In this document: positions 1 to 5,728 of the stretch, one piece after another
Layout of the letters: the number at the start of each line of letters is the position of its first letter
How positions within the stretch are numbered: the stretch's first letter is position 1
Origin: Pseudomonadota bacterium
Lineage (GTDB): Bacteria > Pseudomonadota > Alphaproteobacteria > Rhodobacterales > Rhodobacteraceae
Length of the DNA: 17,192 nucleotides
NCBI GenBank assembly: GCA_022573605.1
Contig: JACZTQ010000032.1
Span: 1-17,192 of the forward strand
Reading direction: 5' to 3'
Notes under the pieces: model-generated
Told to the model about the DNA's origin: nothing
Database searches by the model: none
Seen by the model: the letters and a program-made list of their open reading frames with translations, nothing else
Made by a program: the position numbers and the translations under genes

Positions 1-48
1 CGGAATGCTCGAAAGTGCCTCGAAAAGTGTCGTCGTGTTCGTGCTCAT
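1..48 (-). CDS. 5' end of an unidentified gene (truncated by window edge)
   Basis: Read on the minus strand, a perfect AGGAGG (plus positions 57-62) sits 8 bases before an ATG at 48-46. This opens a frame encoding MSTNTTTLFEALSSIP before the window ends. The product cannot be identified from 16 residues. It lies 18 bases beyond the stop of the small lipoprotein gene and is probably the third gene of the fnr-like operon. A competing ATG at 70-68 overlaps the lipoprotein stop as ATGA, but has no Shine-Dalgarno and encodes a less protein-like run, so the 48 start is preferred. Confidence 0.6.
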   Translation of the reverse strand, partial: MSTNTTTLFEALSSIP

Positions 49-66
49 CGCAAGGCCTCCTCTTGT

Positions 67-291
67 TCATGAGGCCTGTAGAACCCTGTTCGGGCGCCGA
101 GGCGATGCGGTGAATTGAATCACCCTGGCCGTGGCCTCTGGCGCGGCCGTGCCGGGAGCGGCGTCGACCGCCGGGCTATCGACCGGCGCCTGTTGCTCAC
201 ACGCCACCGCCAGCCCCAGCGCCAGGCCAATCGCGAGCACGACCGGCGCGCCAGGCGCCGCCCTACGGAGCTTCCCGCGCCGCCCACTCAT
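67..291 (-). CDS. small lipoprotein, unknown function
   Basis: This is a 74-residue protein with a charged N-terminus (MSGRRGKLRR), a hydrophobic stretch at about 17-30 and a lipobox ending LAVAC, which makes Cys31 the probable lipidated residue. Glu follows it at +2, compatible with outer-membrane sorting. The mature part is only about 44 residues, low-complexity and rich in Ala and Pro, with no recognisable domain. Its ATG (291-289) overlaps the TGA of the Fnr-type regulator (290-288) as ATGA, so translation of the two is probably coupled. The real reading frame is chosen by that overlap and the signal sequence; the same frame is open upstream inside the regulator gene, but that part is out of frame with it. 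Function unknown. Confidence 0.62.
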   Translation of the reverse strand: MSGRRGKLRRAAPGAPVVLAIGLALGLAVACEQQAPVDSPAVDAAPGTAAPEATARVIQFTASPRRPNRVLQAS

Positions 292-1010
292 CGCACGGAC
301 AGGTGCGCACCGCCGCCGGCGATCTCCTGAAGGCGGGAGATATCGCAGATCTCCACCTGGTGGGGTTTGGGCAACCGGACGATCCCTTCCGCCCGGAGCA
401 GGGAGAAGGCGCGGCTGACGGTTTCCGTGGTCAGGCTCAGATAGTCGGCGATCTCGGCCCGCGACATCGGCAGATTCAGGCGCTCGCGCGGCGCGCCGCG
501 CCGCGCCGCGCGCTCCGAGAAATCGAGCAGGAAGGAGGCCACCCGCTCGTCGGCGCGCTTGCGCCCGAGCATCATCACCTGCTGGTTCTTGCGGCCGATT
601 TCGCAGAGCACCGCACCGAGCATCGACTGGGCCAGCTCCGGTGTGTCGTTGCACAGCGCCTCGAGATCCGCCAGGCTGACCTCGCAGGCATCGACATCGG
701 TCGTCGCCTCGGCGGTCACCGACACCTTGCCATTCCCTTCGTGTTGGATCAGGACATCCCCGGTGGTCAGGAAATCGACGATCTGCTGGCGCCCGTCGAA
801 CAGGGTATGGCTGACCTTGATCACGCCGCTGCGCAGCACCAGCGCGGACATCGGCGCCTGCTCCTCGCGGGCGATGATGCGGGATTTCCCGATCCGGAGC
901 GTACGCGAGATGCCTGCGATCAGTTCGATCGCCGTGTCACCGAGGTTGGCGCAGAAACCGATCTTTCCGGCGGCGCATCCCGCGCAGGTGGCGGGCGTCA
1001 CACGAAACAT
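288..1010 (-). CDS. Crp/Fnr family oxygen-sensing regulator (Fnr/FnrL/FixK type)
   Basis: A 240-residue transcription factor of the usual length for the family. The N-terminus carries Cys9, Cys12 and Cys20 (C-X2-C-X7-C). A fourth cysteine, Cys109, sits in TTDVDACEVS, the place of Cys122 in E. coli FNR, so a [4Fe-4S] oxygen-sensing cluster is expected. A cyclic-nucleotide-binding-like beta-roll spans roughly 25-120, a dimerisation helix follows, and the winged helix-turn-helix covers about 182-215. The recognition helix TTETVSR has Glu196, Ser199 and Arg200, matching the FNR residues that read TTGAT-N4-ATCAA. Such a site is present at 2986-2999. The start is supported by AGGA seven bases upstream on the minus strand. 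It is divergent from the NHL lipoprotein gene. Known members switch on anaerobic respiration genes; control of the neighbouring cytochrome cluster is inferred. Confidence 0.93.
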   Translation of the reverse strand: MFRVTPATCAGCAAGKIGFCANLGDTAIELIAGISRTLRIGKSRIIAREEQAPMSALVLRSGVIKVSHTLFDGRQQIVDFLTTGDVLIQHEGNGKVSVTAEATTDVDACEVSLADLEALCNDTPELAQSMLGAVLCEIGRKNQQVMMLGRKRADERVASFLLDFSERAARRGAPRERLNLPMSRAEIADYLSLTTETVSRAFSLLRAEGIVRLPKPHQVEICDISRLQEIAGGGAHLSVR

Positions 1011-1431
1011 GGGCTTGTCCTCGTGGCTTGTCGATCACATTGGCGCGCCCCGGCAGCTTGTTATTGCGTCTTGTGCGCATGTCGCCGAGGTCGGGTGAAT
1101 TTTAGCAGGTCGATGATTTCGCGACGAGGCGGGTTATTGCCCTGCGACATTGGGACGCCATCCGGCGCCAGCGATGGCGCTTCCGGCGCCCGCCATATTC
1201 GCCGTCCATGGCGGCTTGTGCCGCCCCGGCGCGCTATTCCGGGGCGGCCGCGAAGACCGGCCCGCCCCGGGCCGGGAGGCCAGGGACAATCCGCCGCTGG
1301 AGCGCGACGCTTTGTGACCTTGACGCCGGCCAATGCTTGTTGCGAATTCATGGCGCCAAACCTCGCGGTTCCGGCCCGGCCGGCGCGACCTGGATAAAAC
1401 CCGATGCCAATGCACGCCCACGGAGGACAGT
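1011..1431. other. divergent intergenic region with alternative GC hairpins
   Basis: These 421 bases separate the minus-strand regulator from the plus-strand NHL lipoprotein and should hold both promoters. No convincing gene is seen. There is no TTGAT-N4-ATCAA box here. TTGACG at 1320-1325 could be a -35 element for the NHL gene, but the matching -10 is poor. The notable structure is CCGGGGCGG (1239-1247), which can pair either with 1221-1229 or with 1262-1270. Confidence 0.5.
1220..1270 (+). promoter_or_regulatory. pair of mutually exclusive stem-loops in the leader
   Basis: GCCGCCCCGG (1220-1229) and its exact inverted copy at 1239-1248 form a 10-bp stem with a 9-base loop. The 9-base arm CCGCCCCGG recurs at 1262-1270 and can compete for 1239-1247. 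This could be an attenuator-like switch or a GC-rich coincidence. There is no T-run after either hairpin. Confidence 0.25.
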
Positions 1432-2568
1432 ATGATTGCGCGTATCGACTCGTACCCCGATCATCCGGTGTTGCCGGATCCCGGCCGGCGCAAACTCCTT
1501 GCCGGCGTGGGCGGGCTGCTGCTGGGCACGGCGCTGACCGGATGCGCCGCGCCGCTGCCCGAGGAAGAGCCCTTCGACCCGACCACCCTGGTCTACCCGC
1601 CGCCGCCCGAGACGCCGCGGTTCTATTACGACCGCACGATCTGGGGCAGCAACAGCGTCATCGAGGAGTCCTCGACCGACCGCTGGCGCCGCTTCGCCAC
1701 CGGCGAGAGCACCCGGGGCAGAGGCATGGCCAAGCCCTACGGGGTCGTGGCGCGCGACGGGCGCGTGTTCGTCTCGGACACGGTGGGCCGCCGGGTGCAT
1801 GTGTTCGACTATCCGCGCAAGCGCTATTACACCCTCGGCACCAGGGGTCTCGGCAGCCTGCGCAAGCCGCTCGGCATGGCCGCGGACGACGCCGGCAAGC
1901 TCTACGTCGTCGACAACACCACCAAGCGCGTCATGGTCTACGATCTCGAAGGCAACTATCTGACCGCGCTCGGCGCCGACAGCGGGCTCGAGCGCCCGGT
2001 CGGGATCGCGGTGACCCCGGACGGGGACCGGATCTATGTCGTCGAGACCGGCGGGGTGAGGTCCCAGAGCCACGGCGTGCAGATCTTCGACGGGCGCGGC
2101 AACAAGCTCCGCGCCGTCACCACGCGCGGCACCGGCGAGGGCGAGTTCAATCTGCCGCTCGACGCCGCGCTCGGGCCGGACGGCAACCTCTATGTGCTGG
2201 ACACCGGGAATTTCCGTGTCCAGGTGCTCGACCGCGAGGGGAATTTCCTGCGCGCCTTCGGCAAGGCGGGGCGCTTTCCGGGCCAGTTCGGCCACCCCAA
2301 GGGGATCGCCATCGACCGCGAGGGCAAGGTCTACGTCTCGGACACCACTTTCGGCATCTTCCAGATCTTCAACAACCAGGATCAGGTTCTGATGGTGGTC
2401 GGCAATCGCAGTGACAACGGCGGTCCCGGAAAGTTCCTGCTGCCGGCGGGCATCTCGGTCGATGTCGATGGGCGCATCTATGTGGTCGATCAGTTCTTCC
2501 GCAAGACCGAGGTGTTCCGCCCCGCCGCCGTGCCCGAGGACTGGCCGGTCGGGCAAGTCGTCGCGTGA
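1432..2568 (+). CDS. NHL-repeat beta-propeller lipoprotein (copy 1)
   Basis: A 378-residue secreted protein. The signal region holds GRRKLLAGVGGLLLG and the lipobox LTGC, placing the lipidated residue at Cys38; the double arginine makes a Tat-type lipoprotein signal possible. Residues about 98-363 consist of six NHL blades, each with the pattern P-x-G-[IV]-A ... G-x-[IVL]-Y-V-x-D-x-x-x-x-R-[IV]-x-V-[FY]-D (for example KLYVVDNTTKRVMVYD at 156-171 and NLYVLDTGNFRVQVLD at 252-267). GGAGG at 1422-1426 selects the ATG at 1432; the frame is open further upstream to 1333 but has no ribosome site there. NHL propellers are usually protein- or polymer-binding scaffolds. It is paralogous to the NHL lipoprotein at 10032, which ties it to the cytochrome cluster. 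REP hairpins follow it. The exact partner is unknown. Confidence 0.88.
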   Translation: MIARIDSYPDHPVLPDPGRRKLLAGVGGLLLGTALTGCAAPLPEEEPFDPTTLVYPPPPETPRFYYDRTIWGSNSVIEESSTDRWRRFATGESTRGRGMAKPYGVVARDGRVFVSDTVGRRVHVFDYPRKRYYTLGTRGLGSLRKPLGMAADDAGKLYVVDNTTKRVMVYDLEGNYLTALGADSGLERPVGIAVTPDGDRIYVVETGGVRSQSHGVQIFDGRGNKLRAVTTRGTGEGEFNLPLDAALGPDGNLYVLDTGNFRVQVLDREGNFLRAFGKAGRFPGQFGHPKGIAIDREGKVYVSDTTFGIFQIFNNQDQVLMVVGNRSDNGGPGKFLLPAGISVDVDGRIYVVDQFFRKTEVFRPAAVPEDWPVGQVVA

Positions 2569-2613
2569 TCCGGGGCTGGGTGCGCGAAGCGTGACTCATC
2601 GGGAACCCGGGTC

Positions 2614-2634
2614 TTGCCGGGCTTGACCCGGCAA
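2614..2634. repeat. REP-type hairpin (first arm of inverted pair)
   Basis: TTGCCGGG, loop CTTGA, CCCGGCAA: an 8-bp perfect stem with a 5-base loop. It is the inverted relative of the hairpin at 2701-2723, whose loop reads TCAAG. It lies 46 bases past the NHL gene stop, so its transcript could protect or end that message. The GGGCTTGACCC core resembles intergenic palindromes common in alphaproteobacteria. Confidence 0.75.
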
Positions 2635-2700
2635 TCCAGCAAGGCGCTGGTTTCACTCAATTTCCCGCGGCGGCCCGGATCGCACGGAAGCGGAGTCCGG

Positions 2701-2723
2701 ATCACCGGGTCAAGCCCGGTGAT
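2701..2723. repeat. REP-type hairpin (second arm of inverted pair)
   Basis: ATCACCGGG, loop TCAAG, CCCGGTGAT: a 9-bp perfect stem with a 5-base loop, in opposite orientation to 2614-2634. The two together have a BIME-like layout (two REPs facing opposite ways about 66 bases apart). No REP-associated transposase gene is in the window. Confidence 0.75.
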
Positions 2724-2849
2724 GACGGCGGGAAGGGCGCGCCCGGGTTGGGAGGAATCGGCGCTCAACCGGACAGCAGTAGGCTCGACCCGGCAATGAA
2801 CGAGCGCCGGATGAGTCGCGTCTCGCGCAGCTTGGCCTCATCGCCGGCC

Positions 2850-2926
2850 GGACAAGTTATCGCATGACCTGAAATAAACTGGACATTTTGTCGCATGTTT
2901 TAGGAAAAACTGGACACATTGTCGCA
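2850..2926. repeat. three direct repeats with 31-bp period
   Basis: GGACA occurs at 2850, 2881 and 2912, exactly 31 bases apart, each followed five bases later by TCGCA. Copies two and three share AAACTGGACAnnTTGTCGCA (2876-2895 and 2907-2926; 18 of 20 identical); copy one is more diverged. A spacing of 31 is close to three helical turns. The block could be an array of protein-binding sites upstream of the Fnr promoter, or the leftover end of an insertion sequence (IS21-family ends carry several such repeats). No transposase remains nearby. Confidence 0.6.
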
Positions 2927-2985
2927 GTATTCGAGAGTGATATGACAGTATACCGCACGATTCTAACAGTTAAACTTCGCCTCTC

Positions 2986-2999
2986 TTGATGTGAATCAA
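2986..2999 (+). promoter_or_regulatory. perfect Fnr/FixK box
   Basis: TTGATGTGAATCAA matches the Fnr consensus TTGAT-N4-ATCAA at every defined position. Its centre (2992.5) lies 41.5 bases before the predicted transcription start at 3034, the class II activation geometry. The regulator encoded at 288-1010 has the recognition-helix residues expected to read this site. Confidence 0.88.
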
Positions 3000-3021
3000 C
3001 GATTAACTGCGAATTTAAGCA

Positions 3022-3027
3022 GATAAT
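3022..3027 (+). promoter_or_regulatory. -10 element of the tetraheme cytochrome promoter
   Basis: GATAAT matches TATAAT at five of six bases. Placing it at -12 to -7 gives a start at 3034 and puts the Fnr box at -41.5, replacing the -35 element, as in Fnr class II promoters. The leader to the ATG would be about 67 bases. Confidence 0.7.
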
Positions 3028-3100
3028 TAACCCCGGTGAAAGGCCCGCAAATGACAAAAACACCGGCGCCAATGTAAGTAAGCCAAGAGGAGATAACGAG

Positions 3101-3871
3101 ATGAGAGGCCGGACTTTACTGATCGCGGGCCTGCTGACCGCTGCTTTCGCCGGTCAGGCAGCCGCACAAACCCTAGGCACGATCACCAGGTCGCCGCACG
3201 ATCTGTCGGCGAGCGGGGTCCTGAACAACGAGATCTGCGTCTACTGCCACACGCCGCACGGCACGACCAACGACGATGGCCCGCTGTGGAACAGACTCGC
3301 GACCGTTGGCCCCTTCGTGGCCTACGACAGCAGCACCCTCGACGGTTCCATCCTGGGCAAATCGGGAGCTAACTTCGATCCGGGAGAGGTTTCGATGGCG
3401 TGCCTTTCCTGCCATGACGGCACCCAGGCGCTCGATGCGGTGATCAACTCGCCCGGCAGGGGCCTTGGCACCCCGTTGGCGGGCGCTGCCATGACGGCGG
3501 GTATTGCCGTGGTCGGCCCGGATCTGAGCAACGACCACCCGATCAGCATCCAGTATGGCGGCTACGATTCGGGTTCCGGCGTGATCGACGAGGATTTCGT
3601 CGACAACAGTACCGTCACTGCCACGACCGGGCTTAATACCGCCACGATCAACGGCACGCCCGCCTGGTGGGTCAATACCTCCGTCGGCGGAACCGTCGGC
3701 CGCGACAAGGAGGACATGATCCTCTACACGGCCGGCGCCGAGCCCTACGTCGAGTGCGCGACCTGTCACGATCCGCACAGCGGCAACGTCGCCGACCCCC
3801 TGGTCGAGGTCAACTTCCTGCGGATGACGAACGCAGGCAGCGCCATCTGCCTGGCCTGCCACGTGAAGTAG
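3101..3871 (+). CDS. secreted tetraheme c-type cytochrome, doubled-CXXCH type
   Basis: A 256-residue protein with a Sec signal peptide (MRGRTLLIAGLLTAAFAGQA, probable cleavage after AAA near residue 22) and four heme-attachment sites: CVYCH 46-50, CLSCH 101-105, CATCH 219-223 and CLACH 250-254. A conserved NDHPIS motif lies at 144-149. The pattern CVYCHTPHG ... PLWNR ... CLSCHDGT ... NDHPIS ... CATCHDPH ... FLR ... ICLACH belongs to the doubled-CXXCH multiheme family seen in metal-respiring bacteria. The first third of the 11-heme protein at 11264 carries the same ordered motifs. AGGAG at 3088-3092, eight bases before the ATG, sets the start. It is transcribed alone or as the first gene of the cluster from an Fnr-type promoter. 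It probably carries electrons in the periplasm or at the cell surface; the partner is not known. Confidence 0.92.
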   Translation: MRGRTLLIAGLLTAAFAGQAAAQTLGTITRSPHDLSASGVLNNEICVYCHTPHGTTNDDGPLWNRLATVGPFVAYDSSTLDGSILGKSGANFDPGEVSMACLSCHDGTQALDAVINSPGRGLGTPLAGAAMTAGIAVVGPDLSNDHPISIQYGGYDSGSGVIDEDFVDNSTVTATTGLNTATINGTPAWWVNTSVGGTVGRDKEDMILYTAGAEPYVECATCHDPHSGNVADPLVEVNFLRMTNAGSAICLACHVK

Positions 3872-3902
3872 GCACCGACCAACCGGCCGCTTGCATTGGC
3901 CG

Positions 3903-3930
3903 GGACCCGCGGGGGTACCCCCGCGGGTCC
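3903..3930 (+). terminator. perfect 28-bp palindrome, probable terminator
   Basis: A 14-base half (GGACCCGCGGGGGT) is followed directly by its exact complement, giving a 12-bp GC stem with a GTAC loop when transcribed. It starts 32 bases after the tetraheme gene stop and is followed by TTCC, a weak T-run. It probably ends or attenuates that transcript. Perfect two-fold symmetry would also suit a dimeric binding protein. Confidence 0.55.
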
Positions 3931-3986
3931 TTCCACGGCTTGACCGGATGATCGCGGGCCGGCGCCAGGCGCGGCATTAAGACCCG

Positions 3987-4015
3987 TTGTAAATGGCCTG
4001 CCCCTGCAAGAAAAT
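3987..4015 (+). promoter_or_regulatory. possible promoter before the PpiC gene
   Basis: TTGTAA (3987-3992) and GAAAAT (4010-4015) are 17 bases apart. Each matches its sigma-70 consensus at four of six bases. They lie between the palindrome and the next gene, where a second promoter would be expected if the palindrome terminates. No Fnr box is nearby. Confidence 0.25.
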
Positions 4016-4101
4016 TTATCCAAGGCCCGCCGGCAGCGTTCGGCAACGCGAACAAGGGCCGGCAACAACCGACCTGCCAATGTGCCACGTGGAGAACCAA
4101 A

Positions 4102-5148
4102 GTGGGAAACCAGGGGCCATCCGGGTCCGGCCAGCACCACCGGACCGCTGTTAGGCTTGCGCGCGCCGGCGCCGCCCCGGCATTCGCTCTGGGGCTCGTT
4201 CTCGCCGCCGCCGGCGTGCCCGCTTCCCCTCCGGCCGGGGCGACCCCGGAGGCGACGGTCGCCGTGGTCGGCGCCGAGACCATCAGCGGTGGCGAGTATC
4301 GGCAATACCTTCGGGCTTATGTGCGCTCGAAACTCTATCACGGCGGTTCCGAGGAGCAGCTTCGCAAACTCGCCGGCGAGGCGCTCGAGAGCCTGGTCAC
4401 CGACCGCCTGCTGATCCAGGAGGCGCGCCGGCGCGGCATCGCCGCCGACGAGGCCGCGGTCGAGACCCGCATCGAGGCGCTGCGCCAGCGTTATTCGGGC
4501 GGCGAGACCTGGCCCCAGGTCGAGCCGCAACTGCCGGCCATCGCGGAACAACTCCGCGCCGATTCCCGGGTCGAGGCGCTGAAGGGCGAGATCACCGAGG
4601 TCGCGGCGCCGGCCGAGGCCGAACTCGCCGCTTTCCACGCGGCCAATCTCGAACTCTTCACCGAACCCGCGGCCTGGGATCTCGACCTGATCCTGGTCGG
4701 CGTCCCGCCCTCGGCGCTCACCCCGGAGTGGCAGGCGGCGAAGGCGCTTGGCGTCACCCTGGTCGCCGCGATTCGCGCCGGCTCGGCCTTCGACCGGGTC
4801 GCGGCGGAGCATTCGGCGGATGCCAGCGCCGCGGACGGCGGACGGCTCGGCAAGGTCCATGGCGGCCAGCTTCCCGCCGAGGTGCACGAGGCCATCGCGC
4901 GGCTTTCCCCGGGCGCGTTGACCGACCCGATCCGGGTCCTCGAAGGCTATGCCATCTTCCGGTTCAACGCGCCGATCGCGGCCCGGACCCACCCGCTGGA
5001 CGAGGTGCGCGAGCGGGCCGGGGCGCTCTATCTGCGCAACACGGCGGCGGCGCGGTGGGCGGCGTTCCTCGCCGACCTGCGCGCGCGCACCCATGTCGAG
5101 ACCTTCGATGTGAGCGCCTATGTCGAGAGCTTCGTTTCCGAGGAGTGA
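4102..5148 (+). CDS. periplasmic SurA/PpiC-type peptidyl-prolyl isomerase or chaperone
   Basis: A 348-residue protein starting at GTG 4102 with GGAG at 4091-4094. A basic stretch and a hydrophobic segment at about 25-40 form a signal peptide or anchor. Residues about 52-190 are helical and resemble the SurA-type chaperone N-domain (QYLRAYVRSKLY, ALESLVTDRLLIQEARRRGI). Residues about 192-290 fit a parvulin fold (SAFDRVAAEHSAD, GGRLGKVHGGQLP, LSPGALTDPIRVLEGYAIFRF). The first strand reads DLDLILVG, where active parvulins usually have a histidine (xRHILV), so isomerase activity is doubtful and a chaperone role is more likely. Being directly before the barrel gene, it probably helps fold or escort that outer-membrane protein or the cytochromes. 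Confidence 0.85.
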   Translation: MGNQGPSGSGQHHRTAVRLARAGAAPAFALGLVLAAAGVPASPPAGATPEATVAVVGAETISGGEYRQYLRAYVRSKLYHGGSEEQLRKLAGEALESLVTDRLLIQEARRRGIAADEAAVETRIEALRQRYSGGETWPQVEPQLPAIAEQLRADSRVEALKGEITEVAAPAEAELAAFHAANLELFTEPAAWDLDLILVGVPPSALTPEWQAAKALGVTLVAAIRAGSAFDRVAAEHSADASAADGGRLGKVHGGQLPAEVHEAIARLSPGALTDPIRVLEGYAIFRFNAPIAARTHPLDEVRERAGALYLRNTAAARWAAFLADLRARTHVETFDVSAYVESFVSEE

Positions 5149-5191
5149 TCCGCTTGTGGTTGCCGGCCTGCATACTGGTTGAAGCGCCGCG

Positions 5192-5728
5192 ATGGCGAGG
5201 CATCCCGCAATATTCGCTTGCTGGATCGCCGTCTGCCTGTGCGGGGTCGCGGCGCTGGCGGGGTGCGGGAGCGGGTTCGACATGACCCTGGCGCCAGTCA
5301 CCACCACCGGATCGGTCCAGTCCACGGTCATCGGGCGGCGCGACAGCGATGGGACCAGCGAACTGACCGTGCAGGAGAGCGCCAGCATCGATGTCGCCAG
5401 CTACATCTGGCAGCCCTGGTTCGTTCAGGTGCGCGGCGGTGTCGATGTCGCCCATGACAAGACCTTCGGCGCCTCGGGAGGCGCCGCGTTGAGCGTCAGC
5501 GCCGACGCGACGCTCGACGTGCTGCCGCGGTCGAAATACCCGCTCACCCTGGGCCTCGCCCACATCGACAGCTTCGCCTCCGGTGACTTCAGCGGCGCCC
5601 GCACCACCAGCGATCGCGCCTTCATCAATGCCAGCGCCGTTCTGACCCAGAACCTGCGGGCGGGCTGTCGGCAAGCTGGAGCCGGACCGATCAGGCGGAT
5701 TCGGGCGTCCAGACGACGCAGGCGGTGA
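5192..5728 (+). CDS. outer-membrane beta-barrel lipoprotein, N-terminal part (frameshifted)
   Basis: The ATG at 5192 begins a protein with a lipobox (ALAGC, lipidated Cys25), then strand-like alternating sequence (ELTVQESASIDVASYIW, WFVQVRGGVDVAHD, GGAALSVSADATLDVLP, YPLTLGLAHIDSFAS). Barrel-like sequence stops at residue 157 (NLRAG). After that the frame encodes an Arg-rich tail that is not protein-like and ends at 5728. In the -1 frame the barrel continues without a break from 5662 (GLSASWSRTDQADSG). Adding one G to the run at 5662-5664 would restore one 612-residue protein from 5192 to 7029. A lipid anchor is unusual for a porin. No clear Shine-Dalgarno precedes this ATG; it lies 43 bases after the PpiC gene. 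Confidence 0.72.
   Translation: MARHPAIFACWIAVCLCGVAALAGCGSGFDMTLAPVTTTGSVQSTVIGRRDSDGTSELTVQESASIDVASYIWQPWFVQVRGGVDVAHDKTFGASGGAALSVSADATLDVLPRSKYPLTLGLAHIDSFASGDFSGARTTSDRAFINASAVLTQNLRAGCRQAGAGPIRRIRASRRRRR

Larger units (their letters stand above)
2569..3100. other. 532-base intergenic region: REP pair, direct repeats, Fnr promoter
   Basis: No credible gene is seen. The first half (about 2600-2800) is GC-rich and holds two REP-type hairpins plus a partial third copy near 2782-2799 (GCTCGACCCGGCAATGA). The second half (about 2860-3060) is sharply AT-rich compared with the rest of the window and holds three 31-bp-spaced repeats, the Fnr box, a -10 element and the leader of the tetraheme cytochrome gene. 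Confidence 0.8.

Noticed and set aside
2850..2926. A degenerate CRISPR array.
   Set aside because: The shared part within each 31-base unit is too short and interrupted, there are only three units and no cas genes.
3421..3450. A second Fnr box near TCGATGCGGTGATCAA.
   Set aside because: The half-sites are six bases apart rather than four, the first half is imperfect, and it is inside the tetraheme coding region.
3766..5388. A 540-codon open frame on the minus strand.
   Set aside because: It lies opposite the PpiC gene, has Arg/Gly-rich sequence without any domain, and reflects high-GC codon bias on the real strand.
5655..5670. Programmed -1 ribosomal frameshift in the barrel gene.
   Set aside because: No X-XXY-YYZ slippery heptamer is present and outer-membrane barrels are not known to use this; a lost G is simpler.
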